Source: a virus. From it: DNA of 47,685 bases. Shown here piece after piece: positions 23,366 through 31,423 of this stretch. Below the pieces are notes generated by a model. That model was not told the DNA's origin and searched no databases. It saw only the letters and a list, made by a program, of their open reading frames with translations. Positions within the stretch are counted from its first letter, which is position 1. The number at the start of each line of letters is the position of its first letter. The stretch lies in the IMG/VR virus record IMGVR_UViG_3300030061_000336, positions 1 to 47,685 of that record; one strand, written 5' to 3'. The position numbers and the translations under genes are program-made.

Positions 23366-24604
23366 ATGGCAAACAAAAAATTTAGCGAATTTACATTAAA
23401 AACCTCCACTTCTAATGTAGATTTTTTAGTAGGTTACGACGGTTCGGACAATGTAAGAATTGCACCTAGCAACGTAGGTGGGGGCGCAACATCATTGAAT
23501 GGTTTAAGTGATGTATTAATAGACGGTACATCAAACTATTTTGTAAACATTCCTAGTGGATTAAGTAGCAACCCAGCAGATAACACTGTTATCGGTAATG
23601 GTGCAGGAAACGCATTAACAACAGGTTCAAGTAATACTTTTGTAGGACACGATGCAGGTGCAGGAGTATCAGGAGATGAAGATAACGTGGCGATAGGAGA
23701 GGGTGCTTTTTCTTCTTCAAATGTATTTAAAGGAGTAGCAGTCGGCTATCACGCAGGAAAAAATAATAACGGAAATCGTAATGTATTTATAGGAGAAAAT
23801 ACAGGTTATAATACAAGTTCCAGTAATAACACATCAGTAGGTAATAATGCAGGTAGAAGTGTTACAGCAAGTGACCATACATCAATAGGGTATCAAGCAG
23901 GTTACTCAAATACGTCAGGTAGTGAAAATACAAACGTAGGACACGCTTCAGGTTACTCAAATACAACATCATCACATAGGACATCAATAGGGTATTATGC
24001 TAACCAATATATTACAGGTAATCAAAATACTGCTGTTGGCTCTTATGCTTTAAGGGGGGTTAGTGGTAGTTCAACAGGACAATATAACACAGCAGTAGGA
24101 TATACAGCAGGTGAGGATATGACAACAGGAACAACTAATACTCTAGTAGGTTGGGGTGCAGGTAAAGATATTACAACAGGAAGTAATAATTCTTGTATTG
24201 GTAATGGTTCTGCACCAAGTGCAAATGATGCTACAAATGAAATTACTTTAGGAAATTCATCTATTACTGCAATTAGAGCGCAAGTTCAAACAATCTCTGC
24301 ATTATCAGATGAAAGAGATAAAACAAATATTCAAGATTCTAATTATGGTTTGGATTTTATAAACTCTTTAAAACCTGTAACGTTTGATTGGAATATGAGA
24401 GACGGTGCTAAAGTAGGTGAAAAAGATTTAGGGTTTATTGCACAAGATTTACAAAAAGTTGATGATGAAAACTTACAATTAGTTTATAGCAATAATCCTG
24501 ATAGATTAGAAGCTAGTTACGGAAGATTAATACCTGTACTAGTTAAAGCGATACAAGAGTTAAAATCAGAAATAGAAAATTGTCAAAACTGTAAAAATAA
24601 TTAA
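23366..24604 (+). CDS. Tail fibre with S74 intramolecular chaperone
   Basis: 412 residues. About 70-300 holds repeating N-x-x-x-G-x-x-A-G units (NTFVGHDAG, NVAIGEGAF, NTAVGYTAG), the beta-roll style of YadA-like trimeric head domains. From about 305 there is a peptidase S74 chaperone: ALSDERDK gives the Ser314-Lys319 pair at the expected five-residue spacing, followed by GLDFINSLKPVTFDW and IPVLVKAIQELKSEIE. The chaperone trimerises the fibre, then cuts itself off at Ser314. The only receptor-binding candidate in the window. Confidence 0.8.
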   Translation: MANKKFSEFTLKTSTSNVDFLVGYDGSDNVRIAPSNVGGGATSLNGLSDVLIDGTSNYFVNIPSGLSSNPADNTVIGNGAGNALTTGSSNTFVGHDAGAGVSGDEDNVAIGEGAFSSSNVFKGVAVGYHAGKNNNGNRNVFIGENTGYNTSSSNNTSVGNNAGRSVTASDHTSIGYQAGYSNTSGSENTNVGHASGYSNTTSSHRTSIGYYANQYITGNQNTAVGSYALRGVSGSSTGQYNTAVGYTAGEDMTTGTTNTLVGWGAGKDITTGSNNSCIGNGSAPSANDATNEITLGNSSITAIRAQVQTISALSDERDKTNIQDSNYGLDFINSLKPVTFDWNMRDGAKVGEKDLGFIAQDLQKVDDENLQLVYSNNPDRLEASYGRLIPVLVKAIQELKSEIENCQNCKNN

Positions 24605-24606
24605 AA

Positions 24607-24852
24607 ATGTATAGAAATTCAGTAACATCAGATAATACACCTGATACGCATAAAGAAATAATTAAATCACAAATAGATAGTCAGATTGCACAAGCAGCAG
24701 CAGATGAAAATTTAGAAGCTATAAAAGAACATTTTAAATGGGTTTTAGCTAATGATTTTTATAAGAATGAGTTAAGCGCAGAGCAAATTAGTTCTATGGA
24801 ATCTTATTTACCTGCTGATTATGCGAATGATTATCAAGATTTACCAAGTTAA
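24607..24852 (+). CDS. Hypothetical protein after the fibre
   Basis: 81 residues, helical and acidic: HKEIIKSQIDSQIAQAAADE, FKWVLANDFY, LPADYANDYQDLPS. It is 2 nt after the fibre stop and could assist the fibre. Not recognised. Confidence 0.5.
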   Translation: MYRNSVTSDNTPDTHKEIIKSQIDSQIAQAAADENLEAIKEHFKWVLANDFYKNELSAEQISSMESYLPADYANDYQDLPS

Positions 24853-24885
24853 TTTACTAACTTTATATAAGTAAAATTATATAGA

Positions 24886-25029
24886 ATGAAATTAACAAAA
24901 GAGCAAATTGAAAGAATAAATCAAGTTATTAATAATATGCCTATTGCTGTATTAGCACAAGCACAGGAGATTGTAAAAATCTTAAACGAAAGTGTAAAGG
25001 CAGAAAAAAACGAACAAGATGAAATATAA
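24886..25029 (+). CDS. Small helical hypothetical protein
   Basis: 47 residues, MKLTKEQIERINQVINNMPI, then VLAQAQEIVKILNESVK; predicted helical hairpin. Overlaps the next gene by 11 nt. Function unknown. Confidence 0.45.
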   Translation: MKLTKEQIERINQVINNMPIAVLAQAQEIVKILNESVKAEKNEQDEI

Positions 25030-25192
25030 ATTCAAAACAAGAGAAGATTTAATCGCTATGTATAATAGCATACAAACTCCACATTCTCATGGTATCGTAT
25101 TAGACGGTAATTGCATGATAATAGAATGGGACGGAAAGGCGCCAGAGGGTTGGAGTAAATATGAAGCAACAGAAAAAAAAACTAAGAAATAA
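25019..25192 (+). CDS. Small hypothetical protein
   Basis: 57 residues: MKYKFKTREDLIAMYNSIQT, HGIVLDGNCMIIEWDGKAPEGW, Lys-rich end. Compact mixed fold likely. Overlaps the next ATG by 1 nt. Function unknown. Confidence 0.45.
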   Translation: MKYKFKTREDLIAMYNSIQTPHSHGIVLDGNCMIIEWDGKAPEGWSKYEATEKKTKK

Positions 25193-25506
25193 TGGCTAAA
25201 ATAGGAGAGGACACTAATGTAACTTTAGATTTAAAAACTATTGGTATTATAATTACAGGCGCAGTAGCAATAGCAACAACGTATATTACTTTGTCTGCTA
25301 GTGTGTCAAACAATACAGAAAGTATAGAATCTTTAGAAACTAATAGTGTAAATCCTATTGAATTTGAGTATAAAGATACTTTAGTGCGAGAAACCATAAA
25401 ACGTATTGAAGAAAAACAAGAAACAATGAATGAAGATGTAAGCGAAATTAAAGAGCAATTAGATAAGATTGATGAACGCTTATATCAAATCAGTAAAAAC
25501 AGATAA
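25192..25506 (+). CDS. Single-pass membrane protein, lysis-module
   Basis: 104 residues. One membrane segment (about 15-35: IGIIITGAVAIATTYITL) after a short KIGEDTNVTLDLK lead, then a soluble coiled coil (about 65-104). Recurs next to holin and peptidase genes in Bacteroidota phages. Holin accessory or spanin-like function is possible; no direct proof. Confidence 0.5.
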   Translation: MAKIGEDTNVTLDLKTIGIIITGAVAIATTYITLSASVSNNTESIESLETNSVNPIEFEYKDTLVRETIKRIEEKQETMNEDVSEIKEQLDKIDERLYQISKNR

Positions 25507-25838
25507 TGAGATGTGTAATAGCCCTGTGTGCATTTTTTGTAACGGTTGTTTGTAATTCACAAAATAAAGATGATATAACAGTAATCAATTATACTGCTAA
25601 GTTTGTTGAGGAAATATCATTAAAACAATTCAAAGATTACAACCTACAAACCTATTTCATGGGTGAACATTCTAAAATGTTTGCTAAAGAAAAGGTAAAA
25701 TATTTACCTACAATAATTCTATACAATAACGGAGAGGAAGTTCTAAAAATTGAAAGTGGTATAGATTTAAAGTTGCCTGAAAATTGGCAAGATACTCTCT
25801 CTGAAGAAATCGAAATATTACTCCAAGATAAATTTTAA
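25506..25838 (+). CDS. Exported thioredoxin-fold-like protein lacking CxxC
   Basis: 110 residues. N-terminal signal sequence (about 1-18, ends CNSQ, which could be a lipoprotein or signal-peptidase site). The rest looks like a small thioredoxin fold: strand VINYTAKF, helix, then VKYLPTIILYNNGEEVLKI with the cis-Pro position (P) but no active-site CxxC. Probably periplasmic; a binding rather than redox role. The start overlaps the preceding stop by 1 nt. Confidence 0.45.
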   Translation: MRCVIALCAFFVTVVCNSQNKDDITVINYTAKFVEEISLKQFKDYNLQTYFMGEHSKMFAKEKVKYLPTIILYNNGEEVLKIESGIDLKLPENWQDTLSEEIEILLQDKF

Positions 25839-25840
25839 CT

Positions 25841-26983
25841 ATGAAAAAACTACTAACTATAATCCTGTTATTGTTTGCAACTACATTGTTTTCACAAGTA
25901 ATAGGAGAGCCAAGCAAGAAAGAAGATAAAATTGTAAGAAAATACAAATTCAAAACATTCTTCAAAGATATATTTAAATATTCAACTCCTTATGTAAGTT
26001 ATTCAGAAACTAACAGTTTACAGGGCAGACAGACGTTTTATGTAACTCAATCAAGTGAATTAATTGAAACAACAGTTAAAAACCCTAATAACTTTGCATT
26101 TAACTTTGGTATCAGAAAGATAGCAAGATTTTCTTATGAAGATAGGGTTAATTGGTATGACGGAAATGAATCAAGAAGCGTTACACAAAATTCAAACGTA
26201 GGAAACGTAGACGGACTAGAATATTTATTTAACATATCAAATGGTAGGCAACAAAGTAGAGAGTTTACTAATAAGCAATTCTTTGTGAGATACGTAGGCA
26301 AAAACTATATATTAAAAGCAGAACACTTAAAAAACGATATTGTAGATATTGAATATAGTTCGTTAGACGCACGATTAAAACTTCCGATAGGTAAAAGGCT
26401 TAATTTAAGTTTTGGTGCAATAGCGCGTACTAATCCTGTTGCTTATGGGCATAATCCAATACAAAACTACCTCGAAGATAACGCTTGGTGGACTTTAAGC
26501 TATGATTACGCTAATCACACAGACCAAGTATATGAAATGATTGACCCATTTACTGGCGCATCTTTAGGTTATGATTATTTATGGTATGACCAGAATGGTA
26601 TGTTAATTAGTTCATCAGATGAAGATTATAGAAGATTGCACTTCGGAAATGTAGTAAATAGATATAACAATGAAGAACTGGCAAAGATAGGCGACTTTAC
26701 CTATTTATCTGGTGTCATGGGTTTAGATTATTATTTCTACCGAAAAAATGTTTGGATTCACGCTTTCGCAAATGCTTTAAGTTATCACAAACTTTTAGAG
26801 GGTGATGAAAGATATTCTTATGATAATTTTATAGGAGATGATAAATGGGTAGATATACAAAGTGGGATTATCTTTGGTTTTAGAATCAATAAATGGTTTG
26901 GCTTATTTTCAGAATATAACTATCAATCATATTGGGGAAGAGAGATACAAGAAATTAAAACTGGTATAAACATCAAATTCTAA
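25841..26983 (+). CDS. Phage-encoded outer-membrane beta-barrel-like protein
   Basis: 380 residues. Clear signal peptide (MKKLLTIILLLFATTLFSQ, cut near residue 19). The mature part is aromatic and rich in alternating strands (FNFGIRKIARFSYEDRV, LSFGAIARTNPVAYG, WFGLFSEYNYQSY) and ends in a terminal Phe (INIKF), the C-terminal signature of OmpA/Omp85-inserted barrels. It sits between the exported Trx-like gene and the M15 peptidase. Could alter the cell surface to block superinfection or help lysis; unknown. Confidence 0.55.
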   Translation: MKKLLTIILLLFATTLFSQVIGEPSKKEDKIVRKYKFKTFFKDIFKYSTPYVSYSETNSLQGRQTFYVTQSSELIETTVKNPNNFAFNFGIRKIARFSYEDRVNWYDGNESRSVTQNSNVGNVDGLEYLFNISNGRQQSREFTNKQFFVRYVGKNYILKAEHLKNDIVDIEYSSLDARLKLPIGKRLNLSFGAIARTNPVAYGHNPIQNYLEDNAWWTLSYDYANHTDQVYEMIDPFTGASLGYDYLWYDQNGMLISSSDEDYRRLHFGNVVNRYNNEELAKIGDFTYLSGVMGLDYYFYRKNVWIHAFANALSYHKLLEGDERYSYDNFIGDDKWVDIQSGIIFGFRINKWFGLFSEYNYQSYWGREIQEIKTGINIKF

Positions 26984-26986
26984 TAA

Positions 26987-27472
26987 ATGCGAATTAGCAA
27001 ACATATTTCTTATAAAGAAGCAGTACACAGCGCAACAGCAAAGCGTAGAGGAATAGATAACACACCAAACGAAGAACAGTTATACAATATGGCAAAAGTA
27101 GCCCATAATATATTTGAGCCTCTTAGATTGTATGTAGGTGGTGCTATAAAGATTACCTCTTTTTTTAGAAGTCAAGAGCTTAACGCTGCAATAGGTGGTG
27201 CATATAAATTAGTTGACGGAAAAAAAATTCAGACAAGCCAACATTGTAAAGGACAAGCTATTGATATTGATGATGTTTTTGGTCATAAAACTAACTATGA
27301 GATGTTTGAATACATAAGAGAGAATTTAGATTTTGACCAATTAATATACGAGTTTGGAAATAATGACAATCCTGACTGGGTGCATTGTTCTTATCTTTCG
27401 AAGAAAGAAAATCGCAACAGAGTTTTAAGAGCGATTAGAGAAAATGGTAAAACAAGATACGAATTATACTAA
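26987..27472 (+). CDS. M15 family peptidase, endolysin-like
   Basis: 161 residues. SQHCKGQAIDID (His86, Asp93) and PDWVHCSY (His133) give the zinc-binding H-x6-D ... H pattern of M15 D,D-carboxypeptidase / L-alanyl-D-glutamate peptidases (Peptidase_M15_3). ITSFFRSQELNAAIGG is the usual substrate-side loop. It degrades peptidoglycan cross-links for lysis. No signal peptide, so it depends on the neighbouring holin. Confidence 0.85.
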   Translation: MRISKHISYKEAVHSATAKRRGIDNTPNEEQLYNMAKVAHNIFEPLRLYVGGAIKITSFFRSQELNAAIGGAYKLVDGKKIQTSQHCKGQAIDIDDVFGHKTNYEMFEYIRENLDFDQLIYEFGNNDNPDWVHCSYLSKKENRNRVLRAIRENGKTRYELY

Positions 27473-27615
27473 TGGATTTTTCAATAATATTATTATTACC
27501 CAATGGAGTTAATTTAGGTTTTAATTATTTTCCAGCAAATGAAGAATTTAATTATGAAGAACTAAATATATATTTATTATTAATACAACTTAAATGGAGA
27601 TTTCATTATGAGTAA
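27472..27615 (+). CDS. Small conserved lysis-region protein
   Basis: 47 residues: MDFSIILLLPNGVNLGFNYF...ELNIYLLLIQLKWRF. Alternating hydrophobic beta-like pattern seen in small proteins beside M15 peptidases in related phages. ATG overlaps the peptidase stop by 1 nt; end overlaps the holin start by 8 nt. Confidence 0.5.
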   Translation: MDFSIILLLPNGVNLGFNYFPANEEFNYEELNIYLLLIQLKWRFHYE

Positions 27616-28063
27616 AAAGAAATTTAAAGAAACTACAATTGGCAAACTTTTATTAGGTGCTACAAGTGTAATCAATCCGACATTAGGTAATGTGTTACAA
27701 GGTGTTACAAGTCCGCAAGAAGCGATTGCAGAAATAACTAAGTCAGATGCACCACAAGAAGATAAGATAAAACTTCAACAACTAATATACGACCAACAAA
27801 GTAAAGAGATACAAGCTATAACATCTAGGTGGGAAGCAGATAGTATGTCAGATTCTTGGTTAAGTAAAAATGTAAGACCGTTAGTATTGGTTTGGTGTAT
27901 TTGTATTTTTTCTTTAGCAGGTATTTTAGATAGTATAGAAAGCGTACCTTTTCACATTAACGACACATGGAATGATACTTTTGAAAAAGTTATGATGGCA
28001 GTAGTGTTAGCATACTTTGGTGGTCGCACAACAGAAAAAGCAACAAGTTTATTTAAGAAATAG
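27608..28063 (+). CDS. Holin (3TM/GTA-type)
   Basis: 151 residues. N-terminal soluble/helical part with GKLLLGATSVINPTLGNVLQ; TSRWEADSMSDSWLSKNVRPL then two membrane segments (LVLVWCICIFSLAGIL and KVMMAVVLAYFGGRTTEK). This matches the three-helix holin family found in gene transfer agents and Bacteroidota phages. It times lysis by opening the inner membrane. Confidence 0.75.
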   Translation: MSKKKFKETTIGKLLLGATSVINPTLGNVLQGVTSPQEAIAEITKSDAPQEDKIKLQQLIYDQQSKEIQAITSRWEADSMSDSWLSKNVRPLVLVWCICIFSLAGILDSIESVPFHINDTWNDTFEKVMMAVVLAYFGGRTTEKATSLFKK

Positions 28064-28067
28064 CCCT

Positions 28068-28157
28068 ATATATAATTTATATATATAACTAATATATATA
28101 GTTGTTTACTAATATATACTATATATATATATATAAAATATAAAAAAATTTACTAAA
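28068..28157 (+). other. AT-only palindromic tract
   Basis: About 90 nt almost wholly made of TATA-type repeats (runs such as TATATATATAT) in the 102-nt gap between holin and NinG genes. It could be a DNA unwinding element, a phage attachment-like or replication site, or simply slippage-grown sequence. No coding sense. Confidence 0.5.
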
Positions 28158-28165
28158 TTTAAAAT

Positions 28166-28543
28166 ATGAGAAAAATAACTCGTAAAGGATTAGTAAAAAA
28201 ATTAGATAAAGTTTTTAGTTTATATATAAGACAAAGATATAAGGATAATGAAATTGTGCAGTGCGTAACTTGTGGAACTAGAAAACATTGGAAAGAAGTT
28301 GATGCAGGACACTTTGTATCGAGAAAACATTATGCTACTAGGTGGAGTTCTGAAAACGTACATGTGCAGTGCAAGTATTGTAACGGTTTTAAAGCTGGTC
28401 AAAATTATTTAATGGGTAAATATATTGATAGAACTTATGGTGAGGGTAAAGCTGATGAACTTATACAAGAATCTAGACAAATTAAGAAATTTAGTAATGA
28501 AGATTTAAAAGAAATGATTGAATATTATAAAGAATTAATATAA
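28166..28543 (+). CDS. ninG: NinG-like recombination protein
   Basis: 125 residues. CVTC (33-36) and CKYC (69-72) form a zinc ribbon, around DAGHFVSRKHYATRW (His49, His55). This is the bacteriophage lambda NinG (Rap) pattern. Lambda Rap is a structure-specific endonuclease acting in recombination. Placed at the end of the late segment before the early promoter; may help resolve concatemers. Confidence 0.8.
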   Translation: MRKITRKGLVKKLDKVFSLYIRQRYKDNEIVQCVTCGTRKHWKEVDAGHFVSRKHYATRWSSENVHVQCKYCNGFKAGQNYLMGKYIDRTYGEGKADELIQESRQIKKFSNEDLKEMIEYYKELI

Positions 28544-28595
28544 AATTACTATATTAGTTATATAGTTTTTTTTCCGACATAATCTAGTTTTGTAA

Positions 28596-28627
28596 GGGGG
28601 TAATTAATTTTACCCTCTTTTTTTTTG
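28596..28627 (+). terminator. Terminator between ninG and the early region
   Basis: GGGTAA / TTACCC stem (28598-28603, 28610-28615) with TTAATT loop and a run of T. It separates the late segment from the arm-B early operon. Confidence 0.8.
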
Positions 28628-28654
28628 TTATATTAAAAACTTTTTGTAATTTCA
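28625..28654 (+). promoter_or_regulatory. Early promoter candidate, TTG-N19-TAATTTCA
   Basis: TTG (28625-28627), 19 nt, then TAATTTCA (28647-28654), like the Bacteroidota -33/-7 pair and with the same spacing as at 3486 and 32015. It lies inside/after the terminator T-run, 27 nt before ATG 28681. Confidence 0.5.
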
Positions 28655-28680
28655 ATTAAAATTAATAAAAACAAAACATT

Positions 28681-28839
28681 ATGAAAACACTTATAGACGA
28701 ATTAGTAATATTAAATGACTGTGTAGAAACAGGCACTTTCGCTTGGCGTTCAGAACTAGATAAAAATTTTAAGCCAATGGTTTGGAATAAAACCTTTGAA
28801 TGTTGGACTAAAGATTATACAGGAATTTTAAATAACTAA
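28681..28839 (+). CDS. Small conserved early protein, arm B
   Basis: 52 residues, orthologue of 3864-4010: MKTLIDELVILNDCV, TGTFAWRS, PMVWNKTFECWT. First gene after the early promoter here, but after the nuclease genes in arm A. Confidence 0.65.
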   Translation: MKTLIDELVILNDCVETGTFAWRSELDKNFKPMVWNKTFECWTKDYTGILNN

Positions 28840-28840
28840 A

Positions 28841-28969
28841 ATGAGAACAAATTATTCAAGTCAAACTTACGATACTGTAATAACAGAATTACATTACAAA
28901 ATCGAATCATTATTAAATAAAATAAATCAATTACAAAAACAATTAAATTATTATGAAAGGAAAAATTAA
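28841..28969 (+). CDS. Small coiled-coil protein
   Basis: 42 residues, MRTNYSSQTYDTVITELHYK, then a leucine/asparagine heptad segment (IESLLNKINQLQKQLNYY). Overlaps the next ATG by 17 nt. Arm A is cut off here, so no comparison. Confidence 0.4.
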   Translation: MRTNYSSQTYDTVITELHYKIESLLNKINQLQKQLNYYERKN

Positions 28970-29303
28970 ATACATTCAAGAAAGAGGAGAATGGTCAAAT
29001 AATCAAGGTACATTCAATAAGTATCAAGTTAGTTTTGATGACGGAAAAAGTTATCAATTTTTGGCTAAAGGCTCTTTTAAAAAGGGTATTGGAGACTTTG
29101 TCGAGTACGAGGTGACCAATGAGAAATATGGAACTGCTAAACTTATTTATACTCAACCAGCAGTAGCACCAAATAAAGACCAACTAATTATTAGGCAGTC
29201 AATGGTTAAGGCAGCATGCGATTTTCATGCAAATAGATTGTCAAGCACAATTGATGTTGTTTTGCAAGATGCAGAAAAATTAATTAACTTTATAAACAAA
29301 TAG
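28953..29303 (+). CDS. Small OB-fold-like early protein, arm B
   Basis: 116 residues, complete orthologue of the truncated gene at 2-343. MKGKIKYIQERGEWSN, GKSYQFLAKG, VEYEVTNEKYGTAKLI (OB-like strands), then IIRQSMVKAACDFHANR. Likely ssDNA-related by company (inference). Confidence 0.6.
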   Translation: MKGKIKYIQERGEWSNNQGTFNKYQVSFDDGKSYQFLAKGSFKKGIGDFVEYEVTNEKYGTAKLIYTQPAVAPNKDQLIIRQSMVKAACDFHANRLSSTIDVVLQDAEKLINFINK

Positions 29304-29305
29304 TC

Positions 29306-29497
29306 ATGGTAATAGATAATGAAACATTTTATAGTTATAGACAGAAAGATAAAGAAATAAAAATTGCGATTAGATTATTAATTGATAATAATTATAAAGT
29401 TATTGATTTGGAAAATCAGTTGATACATAGTGGCAATGTTGATAAACGAACTTATAGTAGAGTAGCAAAACAAAATAGAGTATATATAAATAAATAA
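29306..29497 (+). CDS. Conserved small early protein, arm B
   Basis: 63 residues; shares KVIDLENQLIHSGNVDK and YSRVAKQNRVYIN with 4286-4543 in arm A but lacks the Arg/Gln insertion. It sits between the two OB-fold genes here, so its place differs between arms. Function unknown. Confidence 0.6.
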   Translation: MVIDNETFYSYRQKDKEIKIAIRLLIDNNYKVIDLENQLIHSGNVDKRTYSRVAKQNRVYINK

Positions 29498-29499
29498 CA

Positions 29500-29841
29500 A
29501 TGAAAAAAATGAGTTTAACAGGAAAAATAAAAAAAATCACAGAAGTAGAAGAAAGAGGTAATTTCAGATTTAGAAAATTAATTTTAGAAACAACAGACAA
29601 ATACCCACAAGTAGTTGCAGTAGATTTTACACAAAATAATTGCGGATTGCTTGACGATTCAATTTGTAAAGTGGGCAATAGTGTAGAGGTGTTTTATAAT
29701 GTAAGAGGTAGAGAATGGACTAATGCAAAAAACGAAGTTCTATACTTTACTACTTTAAATGGGTGGAGAGTTAGAGAGTATAAAGAAGAGGTCTCCACAT
29801 ACGACCAAGCACCAGACAGAGAAGATGATTTACCATTTTAA
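29500..29841 (+). CDS. DUF3127-like OB-fold, SSB-like protein, arm B
   Basis: 113 residues, near-identical orthologue of 346-687, same DREDDLPF acidic tail. Differences are conservative (e.g. FRFRKLILETTDKYP), so the fold is under selection in both phages. Confidence 0.75.
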   Translation: MKKMSLTGKIKKITEVEERGNFRFRKLILETTDKYPQVVAVDFTQNNCGLLDDSICKVGNSVEVFYNVRGREWTNAKNEVLYFTTLNGWRVREYKEEVSTYDQAPDREDDLPF

Positions 29842-29860
29842 TTAAATTTAAAATTATAGA

Positions 29861-29884
29861 GGGGGTTTCGTACCCCCTTTTTTT
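29861..29884 (+). terminator. Terminator abutting the arm-B helicase start
   Basis: GGGGGT / ACCCCC stem with TTCGT loop, then seven T running into ATG 29885. Conserved in position with 705-728, though stem-end bases changed. Confidence 0.85.
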
Positions 29885-30793
29885 ATGCTAATAAACTATT
29901 CAGAACATATAAACAAACTAAACGACTTCCGAAAGGGTAAAGTTCGTGAAGCTTTAAAGCTAGGACATAAAGAGATTGATACTAGTTTTAGGTTTGTTGC
30001 AGGTAATATGAATTTTATTTTAGGGCATAACAACGTAGGTAAAACACATTTTACATTTTATTTAATGCTGTTGTATAGTTTGAAACATAAAATTAAATGG
30101 CTTGTTTTTTCTTCAGAAAACGACCCAGTACAACTAATAAAAAAATTAATTGAATTTATAGAGGGCAAACCGATAAACAAAATAGAGGAAAAAGATTATG
30201 AACAGTCAAAAGATTTTGTATATAATCATTTTAAGTTTGTTGATATTAATAGACAATATACTTACAAACAGATATTAGATTTAGCAGAAAAAGTCAAAGA
30301 TGCTTGGGATTATGACGGTTTGCTTATTGACCCTATAAACTCTCTAAAAAAAGATTTAAGAAACACAAACGGTTATGAATATAATTATGTACAGCTTACT
30401 GATATTAGAATCTTTTGTAAAACACATAACATATCTACATGGATATGCGCGCATGCAGTGACCGAAGCATTAAGGAGAAAACATGGTGCTAATCACGAAT
30501 ACGGTGGTATGACCCCACCCCCTACAATAGGAGATAGCGAGGGTGGCGCTGTAAACGGAAATCGCTGTGATGATTTCTTAATAGTCCATAGATACATAGC
30601 AAGTCCAGATGCTTGGGTTTATACTAGATTATATGTTGCAAAGGTAAAAGAAATGAGTTTAGGATATAAACCGACAAGTCATGAATCGCCCATATTATTT
30701 AAGTCAATATTAAATAATGTAGGGTTTACTGTTGGTGGTAAAAATTTAATAAAATATAAAACTAAAAAACAATTAAAGATTGACAACGCTTGA
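29885..30793 (+). CDS. RecA/DnaB-like P-loop ATPase, arm B
   Basis: 302 residues, same length as arm A. Walker A GHNNVGKT and Walker B LLID kept, CAHAVTEALRRKHGAN motif identical. Sequence changes are mostly conservative surface positions. Same replicative helicase inference. Confidence 0.75.
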   Translation: MLINYSEHINKLNDFRKGKVREALKLGHKEIDTSFRFVAGNMNFILGHNNVGKTHFTFYLMLLYSLKHKIKWLVFSSENDPVQLIKKLIEFIEGKPINKIEEKDYEQSKDFVYNHFKFVDINRQYTYKQILDLAEKVKDAWDYDGLLIDPINSLKKDLRNTNGYEYNYVQLTDIRIFCKTHNISTWICAHAVTEALRRKHGANHEYGGMTPPPTIGDSEGGAVNGNRCDDFLIVHRYIASPDAWVYTRLYVAKVKEMSLGYKPTSHESPILFKSILNNVGFTVGGKNLIKYKTKKQLKIDNA

Positions 30794-31277
30794 GAAATTA
30801 GCTACAAAGCATAAAGACTGGGTTAGAATTGTGCAGAGTTTTGGGTGCAAAGGTTATTTGTGTGAAGATGTTGTGCAACAAGCGTATTTAAAAATTAATA
30901 CATTACTTAATAAAGGATTAAATATAAATTATGAAGATGATATCAATTATTTTTACATGTATCGTACATTAAAATCTTTATATTTTGATTTGTGTCGCAA
31001 AGAAGCGAAAATAACAAAAGTAAATTTAGAACATTTAGAAAGATATGTACAAGAAGAAGAAGTAAAAGAATATAAAGATATAGAGGGTAAGATGAGGGAA
31101 TTAGATACTTTGTTGGATAAAATGTATTGGTATGATGCTAAAGTTTTCACTATTTTAACAGAGGAGAAAATGTCAATAGCTGAATTATCAAAAAAAACAG
31201 GCATTAGTTATTATTCTTTATATAATACTTATAAGAACGTTAAAAACATAATAAAAGACAATATACAATGGGATTAG
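30780..31277 (+). CDS. Sigma-70-like transcription factor, arm B
   Basis: 165 residues, TTG start overlapping the ATPase by 14 nt exactly as in arm A. Region 2-like CEDVVQQAYLKIN and region 4-like MSIAELSKKTGISYYSLYNTYKNVKNIIK are conserved. The arm-A protein has one more residue early, this one has one more near TEEKMS. Confidence 0.65.
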   Translation: MTTLEKLATKHKDWVRIVQSFGCKGYLCEDVVQQAYLKINTLLNKGLNINYEDDINYFYMYRTLKSLYFDLCRKEAKITKVNLEHLERYVQEEEVKEYKDIEGKMRELDTLLDKMYWYDAKVFTILTEEKMSIAELSKKTGISYYSLYNTYKNVKNIIKDNIQWD

Positions 31278-31423
31278 GAACATTATTAGAAAAAATTATA
31301 AATGTAGTTACATTTGGTTACGGTAAAAGAATAGCGAGTTGGGTGGCAAAGAAATTAGGTTATGATGATTGCGGTTGTGATGATAGAAAGAATGACCTAG
31401 ATAAAAAAGTTAAACTATGGTAG
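31268..31423 (+). CDS. Small conserved CGCD protein, arm B
   Basis: 51 residues, MGLGTLLEKIINVVTFGYG..., ending DDCGCDDRKNDLDKKVKLW. Orthologue of 2623-2754 with a longer middle. Follows the sigma-like gene directly, since arm B lacks the 2123-2626 nuclease. Confidence 0.6.
   Translation: MGLGTLLEKIINVVTFGYGKRIASWVAKKLGYDDCGCDDRKNDLDKKVKLW

Noticed and set aside
23580-24240. Repeats in the fibre gene as a CRISPR or DNA repeat array
   Set aside because: The repetition is at protein level (NTxVGxxAG units) with variable bases and spacing; there are no spacers.
24604-25506. Diversity-generating retroelement beside the fibre
   Set aside because: No reverse transcriptase and no template/variable repeat pair were seen.
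28064-28165. tRNA or other RNA gene in the AT-rich gap
   Set aside because: No cloverleaf or conserved TTC arm; composition is almost only A and T.
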